The notes under the pieces are model-generated. The model saw nothing but the letters and a program-made list of their open reading frames with translations. It searched no databases and had not been told where the DNA came from. Position numbers and translations under genes: made by a program. Shown here piece after piece: positions 25,720-34,074 of a DNA stretch of 64,000 nt (positions within the stretch are counted from its first letter, which is position 1; each line of letters opens with the position of its first letter). The stretch is from Planomicrobium soli (GTDB lineage Bacteria; Bacillota; Bacilli; Bacillales_A; Planococcaceae): positions 186,001 to 250,000 of the forward strand of contig NZ_PYAT01000001.1 in the NCBI RefSeq assembly GCF_003014655.1, read 5' to 3'.

Positions 25720-26858
25720 GACGGTTCTCTCCGGTCTAGCAACGATTCATAAAGGGCTTCGTATTGCTCAAGGATAGCAGTTGAGTGAAACCGGGTTTTT
25801 ACGGTATTTAACGCGCCTTGCTTTAATTGCTGATGAAGTTCATCGTTTGTTAAAACCTTCAGTGCATAACTGGCGGCCTGTTCAACGTCACCCAAATCGA
25901 TCAGATAGCCATTAGTTCCCGGAGAGATGATTTCAGGCATACCACCGATCCGTGCTCCGATGCCCGGAACGCCACAAGCCATCGCTTCGAGTAAAACAAG
26001 CCCGAACGCTTCTTTCTCAGAAAGCAGCAGTTTCAGGTCACATATATTGTAAAGCTCGGATAAATTATCACGTTTTCCAAGAAACAGCACGTGTTCTTCT
26101 ATGCCAAGTTCCCGGACCTGTTGAACGACCCGCCCCATTTCAGGACCGTCCCCGATCAACAGCAATTTTGCGGCTACTTGTTGTTGCACGCGGTAAAAAG
26201 TGTCTACCACGTCGCCAACCCGTTTAACTTTACGGAAATTGGAAACATGAACGAGAACTTTTTCCTGATCACCGATGCCGAATTCGTTTTTCAGCTTTCC
26301 AACGTCTTTTAAGCGGTATTCACGCTCATCCACAAAATTATAGACTGTCTGGATGTCTTTGTCCGGTTGAATCATATCGTACGTTTGCTCTTTTAAAGAA
26401 TCAGATACAGCTGTAACAATATCAGATTTTTCGATGCCATAACGGATAGCTTCTTTTAATGAAGAGTCCGTTCCAAGCACTGTGATATCAGTGCCATGGA
26501 GGGTCGTGACAATGCCTATGTCGGCTCCCGCCATATCACGGCCAAGAATTGCACATACTGCATGAGGAATGGCGTAATGGACGTGCATCAGGTCGAGTTT
26601 TTCGTTCTGGATGACTTCAGCTATTTTTGTGGCAAGCGCAATATCATAAGGAGCATATTGAAACACAGAATAACTGTTGACATCCACTTGATGGCTATAG
26701 ACATTCGGGTAATTCCGATTCAATCGAAACGGAGTGCTTGATGTGATAAAATGCACTTCGTGCCCTTTTTCAGCAAGCATTTTTCCAAGTTCTGTTGCAA
26801 TGACCCCGGACCCTCCAACTGTCGGATAACACGTAATGCCGATCTTCATTTTTCGCAA
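25716..26858 (-). CDS. bshA: BshA, GlcNAc:L-malate glycosyltransferase of bacillithiol synthesis
   Basis: First step of bacillithiol synthesis: joins N-acetylglucosamine from UDP-GlcNAc to L-malate. A GT4/GT-B enzyme of 380 residues: acceptor side GITCYPTVGGSGVIATELGK, THGTDITVLG, and the nucleotide-sugar site EKEAFGLVLLEAMACGVPGIG with the E-x7-E motif. The start is TTG (26858), seven bases after AGGAGG, giving the N-terminus MRKMKIGITCYP, as in B. subtilis; the ATG at codon 4 is too far. bshB1, which separates mgsA and bshA in B. subtilis, is not here. Confidence 0.95.
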   Translation of the reverse strand: MRKMKIGITCYPTVGGSGVIATELGKMLAEKGHEVHFITSSTPFRLNRNYPNVYSHQVDVNSYSVFQYAPYDIALATKIAEVIQNEKLDLMHVHYAIPHAVCAILGRDMAGADIGIVTTLHGTDITVLGTDSSLKEAIRYGIEKSDIVTAVSDSLKEQTYDMIQPDKDIQTVYNFVDEREYRLKDVGKLKNEFGIGDQEKVLVHVSNFRKVKRVGDVVDTFYRVQQQVAAKLLLIGDGPEMGRVVQQVRELGIEEHVLFLGKRDNLSELYNICDLKLLLSEKEAFGLVLLEAMACGVPGIGARIGGMPEIISPGTNGYLIDLGDVEQAASYALKVLTNDELHQQLKQGALNTVKTRFHSTAILEQYEALYESLLDRREPS

Positions 26859-26869
26859 AGCTGCTCCTC

Positions 26870-27274
26870 CTATTCTCTCCGCCCGCGAATCAATCGCCAG
26901 TCCACAAATCCTTCTGATAAGCCTTTTAACAGTACTTCAGCTGTTCCCATATTCGTTGCAAGCGGAACTCCATATACGTCGCATAATCGGATTAATGCCG
27001 TCACATCCGGTTCATGCGGCTGAGCGGTCAATGGATCCCGGAAAAAGATGACCATATCCATCTCGTCTTGAGCTATCATCGCACCAATCTGCTGATCGCC
27101 ACCAAGAGGCCCGGACCGAAAGCGGGTAACATTCAGACCGGTTTCGTCCATGATTCGTTGTCCTGTCGTTCCTGTCGCATAAAGTGAATGTTGGACTAAA
27201 ATCGGCTGATAAGCAGTGACGAATTGAACCAAATCATCTTTTTTGCGGTCATGAGCAATTAACGCGATTTTCAT
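26870..27274 (-). CDS. mgsA: Methylglyoxal synthase
   Basis: Turns dihydroxyacetone phosphate into methylglyoxal and phosphate, a bypass of lower glycolysis. 134 residues. Phosphate-binding ATGTTG (about 42-47), the catalytic Asp in [12 protein letters not shown], and [15 protein letters not shown] are diagnostic. GGAGGAAGA precedes the ATG. Between dapB and bshA with short gaps, so probably one transcript. Confidence 0.96.
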   Translation of the reverse strand: MKIALIAHDRKKDDLVQFVTAYQPILVQHSLYATGTTGQRIMDETGLNVTRFRSGPLGGDQQIGAMIAQDEMDMVIFFRDPLTAQPHEPDVTALIRLCDVYGVPLATNMGTAEVLLKGLSEGFVDWRLIRGRRE

Positions 27275-27289
27275 TCCATCTTCCTCCTT

Positions 27290-28090
27290 CTAGTCGATAA
27301 TATGCTCAAGTCCATAGACGAGCTCTTTCAAGTTCATGACGGTTTTTACAGACAGCACAATGCCAGACATGAACGAACCTCGATTGAACGAATCATGGCG
27401 AATTGTCAATAGCTGCCCTTCTCCTCCAAGAAGAACTTGCTGGTGAGCCACAAGCCCAGGAAGCCGGACGCTATGTATGCGCATGCCCTCATAATCTGCG
27501 CCTCTTGCTCCAGGAAACGTTTCTTTTTCTTTTGGATGGCCTTGAACATGGGCTGGACGCACTGCTGCTATCAAGTTGGCGGTCTTCAATGCTGTGCCTG
27601 ACGGGGCATCCAGTTTCTGATCGTGATGCATTTCAATAATTTCAATATCAGGCAAGTATTTGGCTGCCTGCTCCGCAAACTTCATCATCAATACAGCGCC
27701 GACAGCAAAATTCGGGGCAATAATACAGCCAAGTCCCGATTCTTTCGAGATGGCTGTCAGTTCTTCCAATTCTTCATCGGTAAAGCCGGTTGTCCCGACG
27801 ACCGGACGGATGTTAAGCGCCAACGCTTCTTTTGTATGTTTGTAAACCGATTCCGGTGACGTTAAATCAACTAGTACGTCCGGGCTTGTTTTTTTGTGCA
27901 GTTCTGTTAAATCGGTAAAAATAGGTGCTCCATAGGACGGCGGGAAAAGGTTGGTATCCTCGAGTGTCTTTCCTATATCCTTATAGTCCAACACCGCAAC
28001 CAATTCCATTTCCGTATTTTTCATAATTGTATGTACTGCCTCCTGGCCCATTCTGCCTCGGGCTCCAGCTATTGCTACACGTATTGTCAT
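27290..28090 (-). CDS. dapB: 4-hydroxy-tetrahydrodipicolinate reductase
   Basis: Reduces the ring intermediate in lysine and diaminopimelate synthesis. 266 residues. The NAD(P) site VAIAGARGRMGQEA opens the protein; VGTTGFT and IEMHHDQKLDAPSGTA (catalytic His-His and Lys) follow, then the tetrahydrodipicolinate-binding region. The ATG overlaps the ypjD stop as ATGA. Downstream neighbour is mgsA, as in B. subtilis. Confidence 0.96.
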   Translation of the reverse strand: MTIRVAIAGARGRMGQEAVHTIMKNTEMELVAVLDYKDIGKTLEDTNLFPPSYGAPIFTDLTELHKKTSPDVLVDLTSPESVYKHTKEALALNIRPVVGTTGFTDEELEELTAISKESGLGCIIAPNFAVGAVLMMKFAEQAAKYLPDIEIIEMHHDQKLDAPSGTALKTANLIAAVRPAHVQGHPKEKETFPGARGADYEGMRIHSVRLPGLVAHQQVLLGGEGQLLTIRHDSFNRGSFMSGIVLSVKTVMNLKELVYGLEHIID

Positions 28091-28425
28091 TCGGCTTCTT
28101 CCTTTCTTGTCCAGCGGTCTTTATCTCGAGTATTGAATTTATGCATAACCCGGTCATGCGCTTTTTCCAAATCAATATTCATTGAATTTGCCATACAAAT
28201 CAATACGAAAAGCATATCTCCCATTTCGTCTTCGATGCTTTTCTCTTCTTCAGTCGCTTTCTTTTTCTTGGGCCCGTGTACATGAATCACTTCACGCGCC
28301 AGTTCTCCAAGTTCTTCCGTAAGCCGAGCAAGCATTTCCAAAGGCTCAAAATAACCTTCTTTGAATTGTCCGATATATTGGTCCACTTCTTGTTGAAGTT
28401 CGTTCATCGTTTTATGTCCAGCCAT
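28087..28425 (-). CDS. ypjD: YpjD, MazG-like nucleotide pyrophosphohydrolase
   Basis: A single-domain MazG/dUTPase-type all-alpha pyrophosphohydrolase of 112 residues that likely clears non-canonical nucleoside triphosphates. The metal site reads EELGELARE (helix 1) and EDEMGDMLF (helix 2), then the basic end FNTRDKDRWTRK. GAGGAG eight bases upstream marks the ATG. First gene of ypjD-dapB-mgsA-bshA-cca-birA, divergent from the YitT gene. Confidence 0.92.
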   Translation of the reverse strand: MAGHKTMNELQQEVDQYIGQFKEGYFEPLEMLARLTEELGELAREVIHVHGPKKKKATEEEKSIEDEMGDMLFVLICMANSMNIDLEKAHDRVMHKFNTRDKDRWTRKEEAE

Positions 28426-28467
28426 ATCATCACACTCCTCTTTTCATCGTAAAGAAAATGGGGGATG

Positions 28468-28496
28468 TTGTCAAAATCATTCTCATAGCTGATAAT
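28468..28496 (+). promoter_or_regulatory. Promoter of the YitT-family gene
   Basis: TTGTCA (28468-28473), 17-base spacer, GATAAT (28491-28496). The predicted start near 28503 lies downstream of the first in-frame ATG of the open frame (28458), so translation must begin later. Confidence 0.7.
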
Positions 28497-28529
28497 ACAA
28501 GAGTTGGATTAATGATGGGAGTTGATCTT

Positions 28530-29399
28530 TTGCTAAAAGAGCTACAAATTAAAAACATTTTCTTTATCTTGGTCGGCGCCGCAATCTACAGTTTCGGTTT
28601 TGTTCACTTTAATATCCAAAATGAACTGGGTGAAGGCGGGTTTGCAGGCATTACGCTGATTTTGTATTTCTTGTTCCAATGGGATCCTGCATTGATGAAC
28701 TTATTGCTAAACATTCCCCTATTCTTTATCGGCTGGAAGCTGCTTGGAAAAAAAGTCTTTCTTTATACCATTATCGGCACAATTGCAGTATCTGTATTTT
28801 TAAAGCTATTCCTTGTTTACGAAGTCCAAATCAATCTTCACGAAGATTTGTTTTTGGCGACATTGTTTGCAGGTGTCTTTGTCGGGATTGGACTTGGCAT
28901 TATTTTCCGGTATGGCGGGACAACCGGCGGTGTGGATATTATCGCGCGCCTTGTACAAAAATACAGCGGCTGGAGCATGGGCAAGACAATGTTCTTGTTC
29001 GATGCGGTTGTCATTCTTCTTTCTCGGGCAACATTTTTGGATAACCGTACAATGATGTACACGTTAGTTGCTGTTTTCGTCGGAGCGCGCGTTATCGACT
29101 TTGTCCAGGAAGGCGCTTATTCCGGTCGTGGCGCTTTGATCATCTCCAACTATCAGGAGGAGATTGCGAGACGGGTTGCTGTTGAAATGGATCGGGGCAT
29201 AACGATTCTTCGCGGCTATGGACACTTTACAAAAGAAGAGCGTGAAGTGCTGTATTGCGTAGTCGCAAAAAACGAGATTGTCCGGCTCAAAAATATTATC
29301 AATAGCGTCGATCCCCATGCTTTTGTTTCACTAATTGAAGTTCATGATGTCATGGGCGAGGGATTTACGCTCGATGATAAAAAACAGCCGATTGGATAA
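28530..29399 (+). CDS. ypjC: YitT-family membrane protein (DUF2179), YpjC-like
   Basis: A 289-residue membrane protein with five or six membrane segments (for example NIFFILVGAAIYSFGFVHF, LNIPLFFIGWKLLG, AGVFVGIGLGIIF) and a C-terminal soluble DUF2179 domain (RGALIISNYQEEIARRV to FTLDDKKQ). Function unknown; the family has been guessed to be transporters. The open frame runs from 28458, but the promoter and GGGAG at 28517-28521 favour the TTG at 28530 (spacing eight). ATGs at 28512 and 28515 are alternatives. Divergent from ypjD, and at the place of B. subtilis ypjC. Confidence 0.88.
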   Translation: MLKELQIKNIFFILVGAAIYSFGFVHFNIQNELGEGGFAGITLILYFLFQWDPALMNLLLNIPLFFIGWKLLGKKVFLYTIIGTIAVSVFLKLFLVYEVQINLHEDLFLATLFAGVFVGIGLGIIFRYGGTTGGVDIIARLVQKYSGWSMGKTMFLFDAVVILLSRATFLDNRTMMYTLVAVFVGARVIDFVQEGAYSGRGALIISNYQEEIARRVAVEMDRGITILRGYGHFTKEEREVLYCVVAKNEIVRLKNIINSVDPHAFVSLIEVHDVMGEGFTLDDKKQPIG

Positions 29400-29430
29400 A
29401 AGCATCAGTTGCTTGCAATCAACCTCATAG

Positions 29431-29466
29431 AAAAACCGTTCCGAAAAATTCGGAACGGTTTTTTTA
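29431..29466. terminator. Bidirectional terminator between ypjC and yugP-like gene
   Basis: AACCGTTCCGAA and its complement form a 12-bp stem with an AAA loop, flanked by A and T runs. It overlaps the stop codon of the convergent protease gene. Confidence 0.93.
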
Positions 29467-30138
29467 TGAACGATTCATGTTTGAGTAGATTAACAGGAGA
29501 CGAGCAAGTTCAAGTACTGCTACAGCTGTCGCCGCCACATAAGTCATGGCTGCAGCGCTCAATACTTTTTTCGCGTGTCTTTCTTCTTCATTGCGGATAA
29601 TATTGTGCGAAAGCAATTGGTCCATTGCACGGCTTGATGCGTTAAACTCTACAGGCAAAGTGACGAGTTGGAATAGCACACCAGCTGCTAAAAGCACAAT
29701 ACCAAGCAACAAAGCGCCGCTCCATTGAGAAAAAAGCCCGATCATAATGAAGATCCATGATGCATTTGATGATACATTCACCAAAGGAACTAGGCGATGG
29801 CGCAAGCGAAGAAACGAATACGCTTCCGCATCCTGAATCGCATGGCCTACTTCGTGCGCAGCAACGGCAGTGCCCGCAACAGAAGCTTCGTGATAGTTAT
29901 GAGAACTTAAAGCAACAATTTTCGTTAACGGATTGTAATGGTCACTCAACATTCCACGGCTTTCAACAACTTTTACATCGTGCAGGCCGTTTTGGTCCAA
30001 TATAATTCGGGCAACTTGTGCGCCCGTATGGCCAGAAGTCGAGCGGACTTTCGAATACTTGCTATAAGTTCTTTTCAGTTTGAACTGAGCCCATAACGGC
30101 AACGCAAGCAACACAATAAAGTAAACAAGAAATCCCAT
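29464..30138 (-). CDS. yugP: YugP-like membrane zinc metallopeptidase
   Basis: 224 residues, with a membrane segment at the very start (FLVYFIVLLALPLW), two more central hydrophobic segments (IFIMIGLFSQWSGALLLGIV to FQLVT) and one near the end. The zinc motif is AAHEVGHAIQDAE (HExxH, about residue 94), matching the YugP/DUF2342-like membrane peptidases. Substrate unknown. In B. subtilis yugP is elsewhere, so its place here between ypjA and ypjC is a local rearrangement, where ypjB would be expected. GAGGTG lies about 12 bases before the ATG. Confidence 0.88.
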   Translation of the reverse strand: MGFLVYFIVLLALPLWAQFKLKRTYSKYSKVRSTSGHTGAQVARIILDQNGLHDVKVVESRGMLSDHYNPLTKIVALSSHNYHEASVAGTAVAAHEVGHAIQDAEAYSFLRLRHRLVPLVNVSSNASWIFIMIGLFSQWSGALLLGIVLLAAGVLFQLVTLPVEFNASSRAMDQLLSHNIIRNEEERHAKKVLSAAAMTYVAATAVAVLELARLLLIYSNMNRS

Positions 30139-30184
30139 AATGTATTTCTACACCTCTTTCTTACTATTTCATACTCTTATTTTA

Positions 30185-30805
30185 CTAAGAAATGTCAGTA
30201 TTGGTCAATTGATATGCTCTTGCTTTGTTTAAGTTAGCTACATAGCAGGCAAACGCTATACAAGCTATCGACAGCCAAAAAGTAAAATAGCCGATCTGAG
30301 CACTATAATCATTTAAGCTGCTGTAAATTGGCATTTGCCCAAACACATAGTCGATTACATCATTGTGCAGCGTCCAAATTGCCGTAAGGGCAACTGACCA
30401 CCAGCCAAAGCGATAATGGTCTATGTAAAGAACCGCTTGGAGCGCCATAGCAAAATGTGAACCGATAAGCATCCAGCCCATCCAGCCGATTTCTCCTGCC
30501 TGCCAAAGAGTAAGAAAATTCATGACGACAGCCCATAAGCCGTACTTGATCAGTGTGATAAATGCCAGCGCCTCAAACAACGGACTGCGCTTTCCGAAAA
30601 GCCATAGCCCTAAAATGATAGTGAAAAATAAACTGGCTGTCGGGCTATCCGGTACAAAGATTAGAAACTTCGGTTCTGTAATTTTTAATTGCCAGCCATA
30701 CCATATGTATCCATAAATCGTTCCAAGCAGATTGACGATAAATAATAGAAGCAAAAATGGCCGGTACATCAGCCATACAGAAAGTTTTTGCATAGAGGAT
30801 ACCAT
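30185..30805 (-). CDS. ypjA: YpjA, DUF1405 membrane protein
   Basis: 206 residues, with six predicted membrane segments (for example PFLLLLFIVNLLGTIYGYIW and IGYFTFWLSIACIAFACYV). The core HNDVIDYVFG and YGYIWYGWQL are typical of DUF1405. Function unknown; it follows qcrC as in B. subtilis, which suggests a link to respiration, but a terminator separates them. GGGGGAG precedes the ATG. Confidence 0.88.
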   Translation of the reverse strand: MVSSMQKLSVWLMYRPFLLLLFIVNLLGTIYGYIWYGWQLKITEPKFLIFVPDSPTASLFFTIILGLWLFGKRSPLFEALAFITLIKYGLWAVVMNFLTLWQAGEIGWMGWMLIGSHFAMALQAVLYIDHYRFGWWSVALTAIWTLHNDVIDYVFGQMPIYSSLNDYSAQIGYFTFWLSIACIAFACYVANLNKARAYQLTNTDIS

Positions 30806-30830
30806 CGCTTCTCCCCCTTTCCGAGTAGTA

Positions 30831-30858
30831 AAAAAGAGCCGGTTTCCCGGCTCTTTTC
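30831..30858 (-). terminator. Terminator after qcrABC
   Basis: AAAAGAGCCGG-GAAA-CCGGCTCTTTT, an 11-bp stem with a GNRA-like loop and a U run, seven bases after the qcrC stop. Confidence 0.93.
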
Positions 30859-30865
30859 ACATTAA

Positions 30866-31645
30866 TTATTCAGATAAACCATCGATGAATTCAGCCATGA
30901 CTTTTAAGTCTTCGTCTGAACCATCCCATGATGGCGGCATTTTTTGCTGGCCGTCTTCTTCAATACCATTTACAGCAATTTGAGCGATTTCTTCAGCTGT
31001 ATATTCTGTATTGGTAAGAGCCGGTCCAACCGCGCCTTCTAAGTTGTCGCCGTGGCAGCTGATACATGCTGAACCTGCATAAATTTCATACCCAGGATCG
31101 CTCGTATCAATCTGTACTTCCTCAACGATTTGCCCTTGAGCTTCAGCAGCTTCCCAGTCGTGGTTTACTACTGATTCCCAAGTCAAGAAGATAATTGCAG
31201 CTACTGACAAAAGACCGAACGCCAATGGCAATTTGCGTTTTGACAAGCGACGTTCTGGACCTGGATCCAAGAATGGCGCTAGCATTAGAGCACCGAACGC
31301 AAGTCCTGGCATAATGATTGCACCGACAATGTTGAATGGACCAGATGCAAATTCATATTTTAGCAATTGATATAAGAATAAGAAATACCAGTCTGGCAAT
31401 GGAATATAACCTGTATCCGTTGGATCTGCTTGGCCTTCAAGAGGCGTAGGATGCGCAACAGTCAACAGCAAGTATCCGATCAAGAAGACAGCACCAATCA
31501 TCCACTCTTTCAAAAGGAAGTTGGGCCAGAAAGCTTCTGTTTTACCAGGATATTCGGAATAATCTTTAGGGATATTTGGTTTACGATGCTGCAAACCAGG
31601 CACACGAGAATCCCCTACGAACTTCATCCCTTTTCCGCGATGCAT
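30866..31645 (-). CDS. qcrC: Menaquinol:cytochrome c reductase cytochrome b/c subunit
   Basis: A Bacillus-type fusion of cytochrome b subunit IV and a membrane-bound cytochrome c, 259 residues. Three membrane segments are seen (WMIGAVFLIGYLLLTVAH; ASGPFNIVGAIIMPGLAFGAL; LPLAFGLLSVAAIIFL). The PDWYFLFLYQLLK block belongs to the quinol site. The C-terminal domain binds one haem through CISCH (about residue 196) with a distal Met in QKMPPSW. Third gene of qcrABC; GGAGGGG precedes the ATG. Confidence 0.95.
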   Translation of the reverse strand: MHRGKGMKFVGDSRVPGLQHRKPNIPKDYSEYPGKTEAFWPNFLLKEWMIGAVFLIGYLLLTVAHPTPLEGQADPTDTGYIPLPDWYFLFLYQLLKYEFASGPFNIVGAIIMPGLAFGALMLAPFLDPGPERRLSKRKLPLAFGLLSVAAIIFLTWESVVNHDWEAAEAQGQIVEEVQIDTSDPGYEIYAGSACISCHGDNLEGAVGPALTNTEYTAEEIAQIAVNGIEEDGQQKMPPSWDGSDEDLKVMAEFIDGLSE

Positions 31646-31684
31646 AGTGTCCCCTCCTTTATAAATCCTTACGACCGCTGAATC

Positions 31685-32359
31685 TTATAGCGGTCCTGAA
31701 ATACCTTGTCTTCTGATTATGACAAAATGCGCGCCCATCAACCCAAGTAATGCGGCAGGCAAGAAGAATACATGAATCGCGAAGAACCGTGTTAAAGTTT
31801 GTGCACCGAGAATTGTTGAATCCCCGGCAAGAAGGACTTTGATCATGCCACCGATTACTGGAACCGATGCGGCAATTTCAATACCTACTTTTGTTGCAAA
31901 TAAAGCTTTCATATCCCACGGAAGCAAGTAGCCAGTGAAGCTCAGACCTAAGATTACGCCGAACAGCAATACGCCGACGATCCAGTTCAATTCACGTGGT
32001 TTTTTGTAAGCTCCTGTAAAGAATACACGTAGCGTATGAAGGAAGATCATAACAACTACTAGAGAAGATCCCCAGTGGTGCATCCCGCGCACGATTTCTC
32101 CAAAAGCAACTTCATTTTGAAGATAATAAACCGACTGCCAAGCATTTTCAATATCCGGTACATAATACATTGTTAAGAACATACCTGATAAGATCTGAAT
32201 TACTGTAATGAAGAATGTTAGTCCTCCGAAGCAGTAAACGAATGCTGAGAAGTGGTGTGCGGGGTTTACGTGTTCCGGTACTTCATGGTCAGCAATATCA
32301 CGCCAGATCGGCGTGATGTCCAAGCGCTCATCAACCCAATCATATAACTTGTTTAGCAC
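31685..32359 (-). CDS. qcrB: Menaquinol:cytochrome c reductase cytochrome b6 subunit
   Basis: The haem-bearing membrane core of the bc complex, 224 residues, with four membrane helices. Haem-ligand histidines sit in IVRGMHHWGSSLVVVMIFLH and in the fourth helix (FFAIHVFFLPAALLGLMGAHF). SFTGYLLPWD is a conserved loop. The start is GTG at 32359, with GGGGG upstream at ten bases. Middle gene of the operon. Confidence 0.96.
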   Translation of the reverse strand: MLNKLYDWVDERLDITPIWRDIADHEVPEHVNPAHHFSAFVYCFGGLTFFITVIQILSGMFLTMYYVPDIENAWQSVYYLQNEVAFGEIVRGMHHWGSSLVVVMIFLHTLRVFFTGAYKKPRELNWIVGVLLFGVILGLSFTGYLLPWDMKALFATKVGIEIAASVPVIGGMIKVLLAGDSTILGAQTLTRFFAIHVFFLPAALLGLMGAHFVIIRRQGISGPL

Positions 32360-32382
32360 TGGTGTCGTACCCCCTTAAACTA

Positions 32383-32886
32383 TTAAATTAAACTGTTTGC
32401 TTTTACTGCACCGATCGCAAGAAAGCCGTTTCGATCTTCAACTGCGAATTCATCGAGCGGTCCAAGCGGTGGTGTTCCTGCAATGTTTTGGCCATTTTTT
32501 TCATAGCGCCCAGCGTGGCACGGACAGAAAAATTGGGTAGGGTGTTCCGGGTCAGCTGCCCAGTTCACTGTACATCCCAAATGCTTACAGACTGGTGAAA
32601 GTGCGACAATTTTATCGCCTTCTTTGTATACCCATGCAGAGCTCGTCACTTCTGAAGTGTACCATGCATCAACTTGCTCATATGCAAAGTCAACACGCAC
32701 TGGTTCTTCTGATAGATCAGCTACCGCTTGGTCAGTCAATATGAAATCCCCAGCCGTATTCTCTTGAAGAATCGGGTCTACCGCAAAACGAATCATCGGC
32801 ATTAGCATTCCTGCTGCCATGAAACCACCAACACCGGTTAAAGTATAACCTAGAAATTGACGTCTTGATACACGATTGTTACTCAT
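32383..32886 (-). CDS. qcrA: Rieske iron-sulfur subunit of menaquinol:cytochrome c reductase
   Basis: 168 residues. A twin-arginine motif (SRRQFLGYTL, residues 7-16) and a hydrophobic stretch serve as Tat-type signal anchor. The 2Fe-2S cluster is held by CKHLGC and CPCHAG, the C-x-H and C-x2-H boxes. ATG 32886 lies right after GGGGGGAAAAGG; the open frame upstream is not used. First gene of qcrABC; takes electrons from menaquinol and passes them to the cytochrome c domain of QcrC. Confidence 0.96.
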   Translation of the reverse strand: MSNNRVSRRQFLGYTLTGVGGFMAAGMLMPMIRFAVDPILQENTAGDFILTDQAVADLSEEPVRVDFAYEQVDAWYTSEVTSSAWVYKEGDKIVALSPVCKHLGCTVNWAADPEHPTQFFCPCHAGRYEKNGQNIAGTPPLGPLDEFAVEDRNGFLAIGAVKANSLI

Positions 32887-32960
32887 CCTTTTCCCCCCTC
32901 TAACATTCAAGGTCAGTCCAATGGACATACTCATTCAAATATAATTACTAGGACAACCTA

Positions 32961-32989
32961 ATGATATATCAATAGAAAGTGCAGGTCAA
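32961..32989 (-). promoter_or_regulatory. Promoter of qcrABC
   Basis: TTGACC (32989-32984), 17-base spacer, TATCAT (32966-32961); predicted start near 32954. About 70 bases upstream, TTTGTGAAC (33026-33034, plus strand) resembles the ResD box TTTGTGAAT known from Bacillus respiratory genes. ResE, the partner kinase, is at the end of this window. Confidence 0.65.
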
Positions 32990-33037
32990 TATTGCATTCC
33001 ATCTATTGCATATCTAATAGAGCAGTTTGTGAACATT

Positions 33038-33490
33038 TCATGAAGGCTTTGTCCACTCTTTTGTAAAGAGCGGAAGCACCTGGCGCAACTGGTCTTCCAT
33101 CACGGAATTCCGGAATTTCTGATCCATATGTTCGATTGGAATTGCCGGCAGCCATATGATATTTTCCAGGCTGTCAATTGTTCTCCAAGCAACATCTGTC
33201 GTCAAATAAAACACATGTTTGAACCCAGCCTCTTCGAGCTCTTGTCTCAGTTCATCCGCAATCCTTTCACGATCTGCTTTTTTTGCATAAGAAATAGGCG
33301 GAAGCAAAAGTATCCGCCCTTTAAATTGTTTTTCTAGTAAAGCGGTTAAGGACTGCAAGTACTCGGACGCCCCAGCACTTCTCTTTACACCTTCGTTGCT
33401 TAGATCAACTTCGAGCAATGGCACGATAGCCGTATCAACGTAGTCTTTCTGTTGAATGAATTGGTCCATATCTTTGCCGATAAAATACAT
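33038..33490 (-). CDS. ypiF: YpiF, DUF2487 protein
   Basis: 150 residues, no membrane segment. Found between ypiB and qcrA in Bacillus, of unknown function. The sequence predicts alternating strands and helices (DTAIVPLLEVDLS, RILLLPPISY, HVFYLTTDVAWR), with no known active site. GGAGAG lies before the ATG. It is 78 bases from the qcr promoter and could read through into qcrABC. Confidence 0.85.
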   Translation of the reverse strand: MYFIGKDMDQFIQQKDYVDTAIVPLLEVDLSNEGVKRSAGASEYLQSLTALLEKQFKGRILLLPPISYAKKADRERIADELRQELEEAGFKHVFYLTTDVAWRTIDSLENIIWLPAIPIEHMDQKFRNSVMEDQLRQVLPLFTKEWTKPS

Positions 33491-33499
33491 AAGTTTTCT

Positions 33500-34060
33500 T
33501 CACTCTCCATTTTTTCTCATGTTCTTCACTGATTGCAGCAGCTCAGACAATTCGAAGAACTTTTCCTTGTTACTCGAATCGAGTGCTTCATCAATCTGCT
33601 TCAATATCGCTTCCTCTTGGAAAGCGGACATACTTTCTTCCAGCACCTTTTCCGCCACTAAACGGTCTTGGTCATTATAGGAGGCGTTTTTCGGCATGTA
33701 TGGATTTTCCTCCAAAACAGACAAGTAAAGCGGAGACGGCGGACGGTTCGGAAAATTCAATTGTACATATAATTCCTGTTCAGGGTTGAGGCGGAGATCA
33801 TGGAAAGACTTTTCCGCGTCAGCCGTCATCAGGTTGCCTTTATAGAAGCGAAACGGAATTTCCTTCGACTCGGTCGAGGACATGACCATTGCGCGAGGGC
33901 AGTAATGCGCTTCTTCCACAAAATGAGTTTTTTCAAGCAAGTTTTCATTGCTGAGCATGTAATTGAGGATCCAGATGCATTCCCGTCTTTTCATCTTGTG
34001 AGACTGCAAGAACCAACGGACAAACTGCTTTTTCTCTCCCACTGAAACTGATGCGGTCAT
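33500..34060 (-). CDS. ypiB: YpiB, UPF0302 protein
   Basis: 186 residues. Two parts are visible: an N-terminal UPF0302 domain with the conserved FLQSHKMKRRECIWILNYML and HFVEEAHYCPRAMVMS, and a C-terminal helical IDEAL-like region (KQIDEALDSSNKEKFFELS). Function unproven; the IDEAL motif is often a protein-protein site. The ATG at 34060 follows AAAGGGGGAAT. Lies 14 bases after ypiA, ten before ypiF. Confidence 0.87.
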   Translation of the reverse strand: MTASVSVGEKKQFVRWFLQSHKMKRRECIWILNYMLSNENLLEKTHFVEEAHYCPRAMVMSSTESKEIPFRFYKGNLMTADAEKSFHDLRLNPEQELYVQLNFPNRPPSPLYLSVLEENPYMPKNASYNDQDRLVAEKVLEESMSAFQEEAILKQIDEALDSSNKEKFFELSELLQSVKNMRKNGE

Positions 34061-34074
34061 GTTTATTCCCCCTT

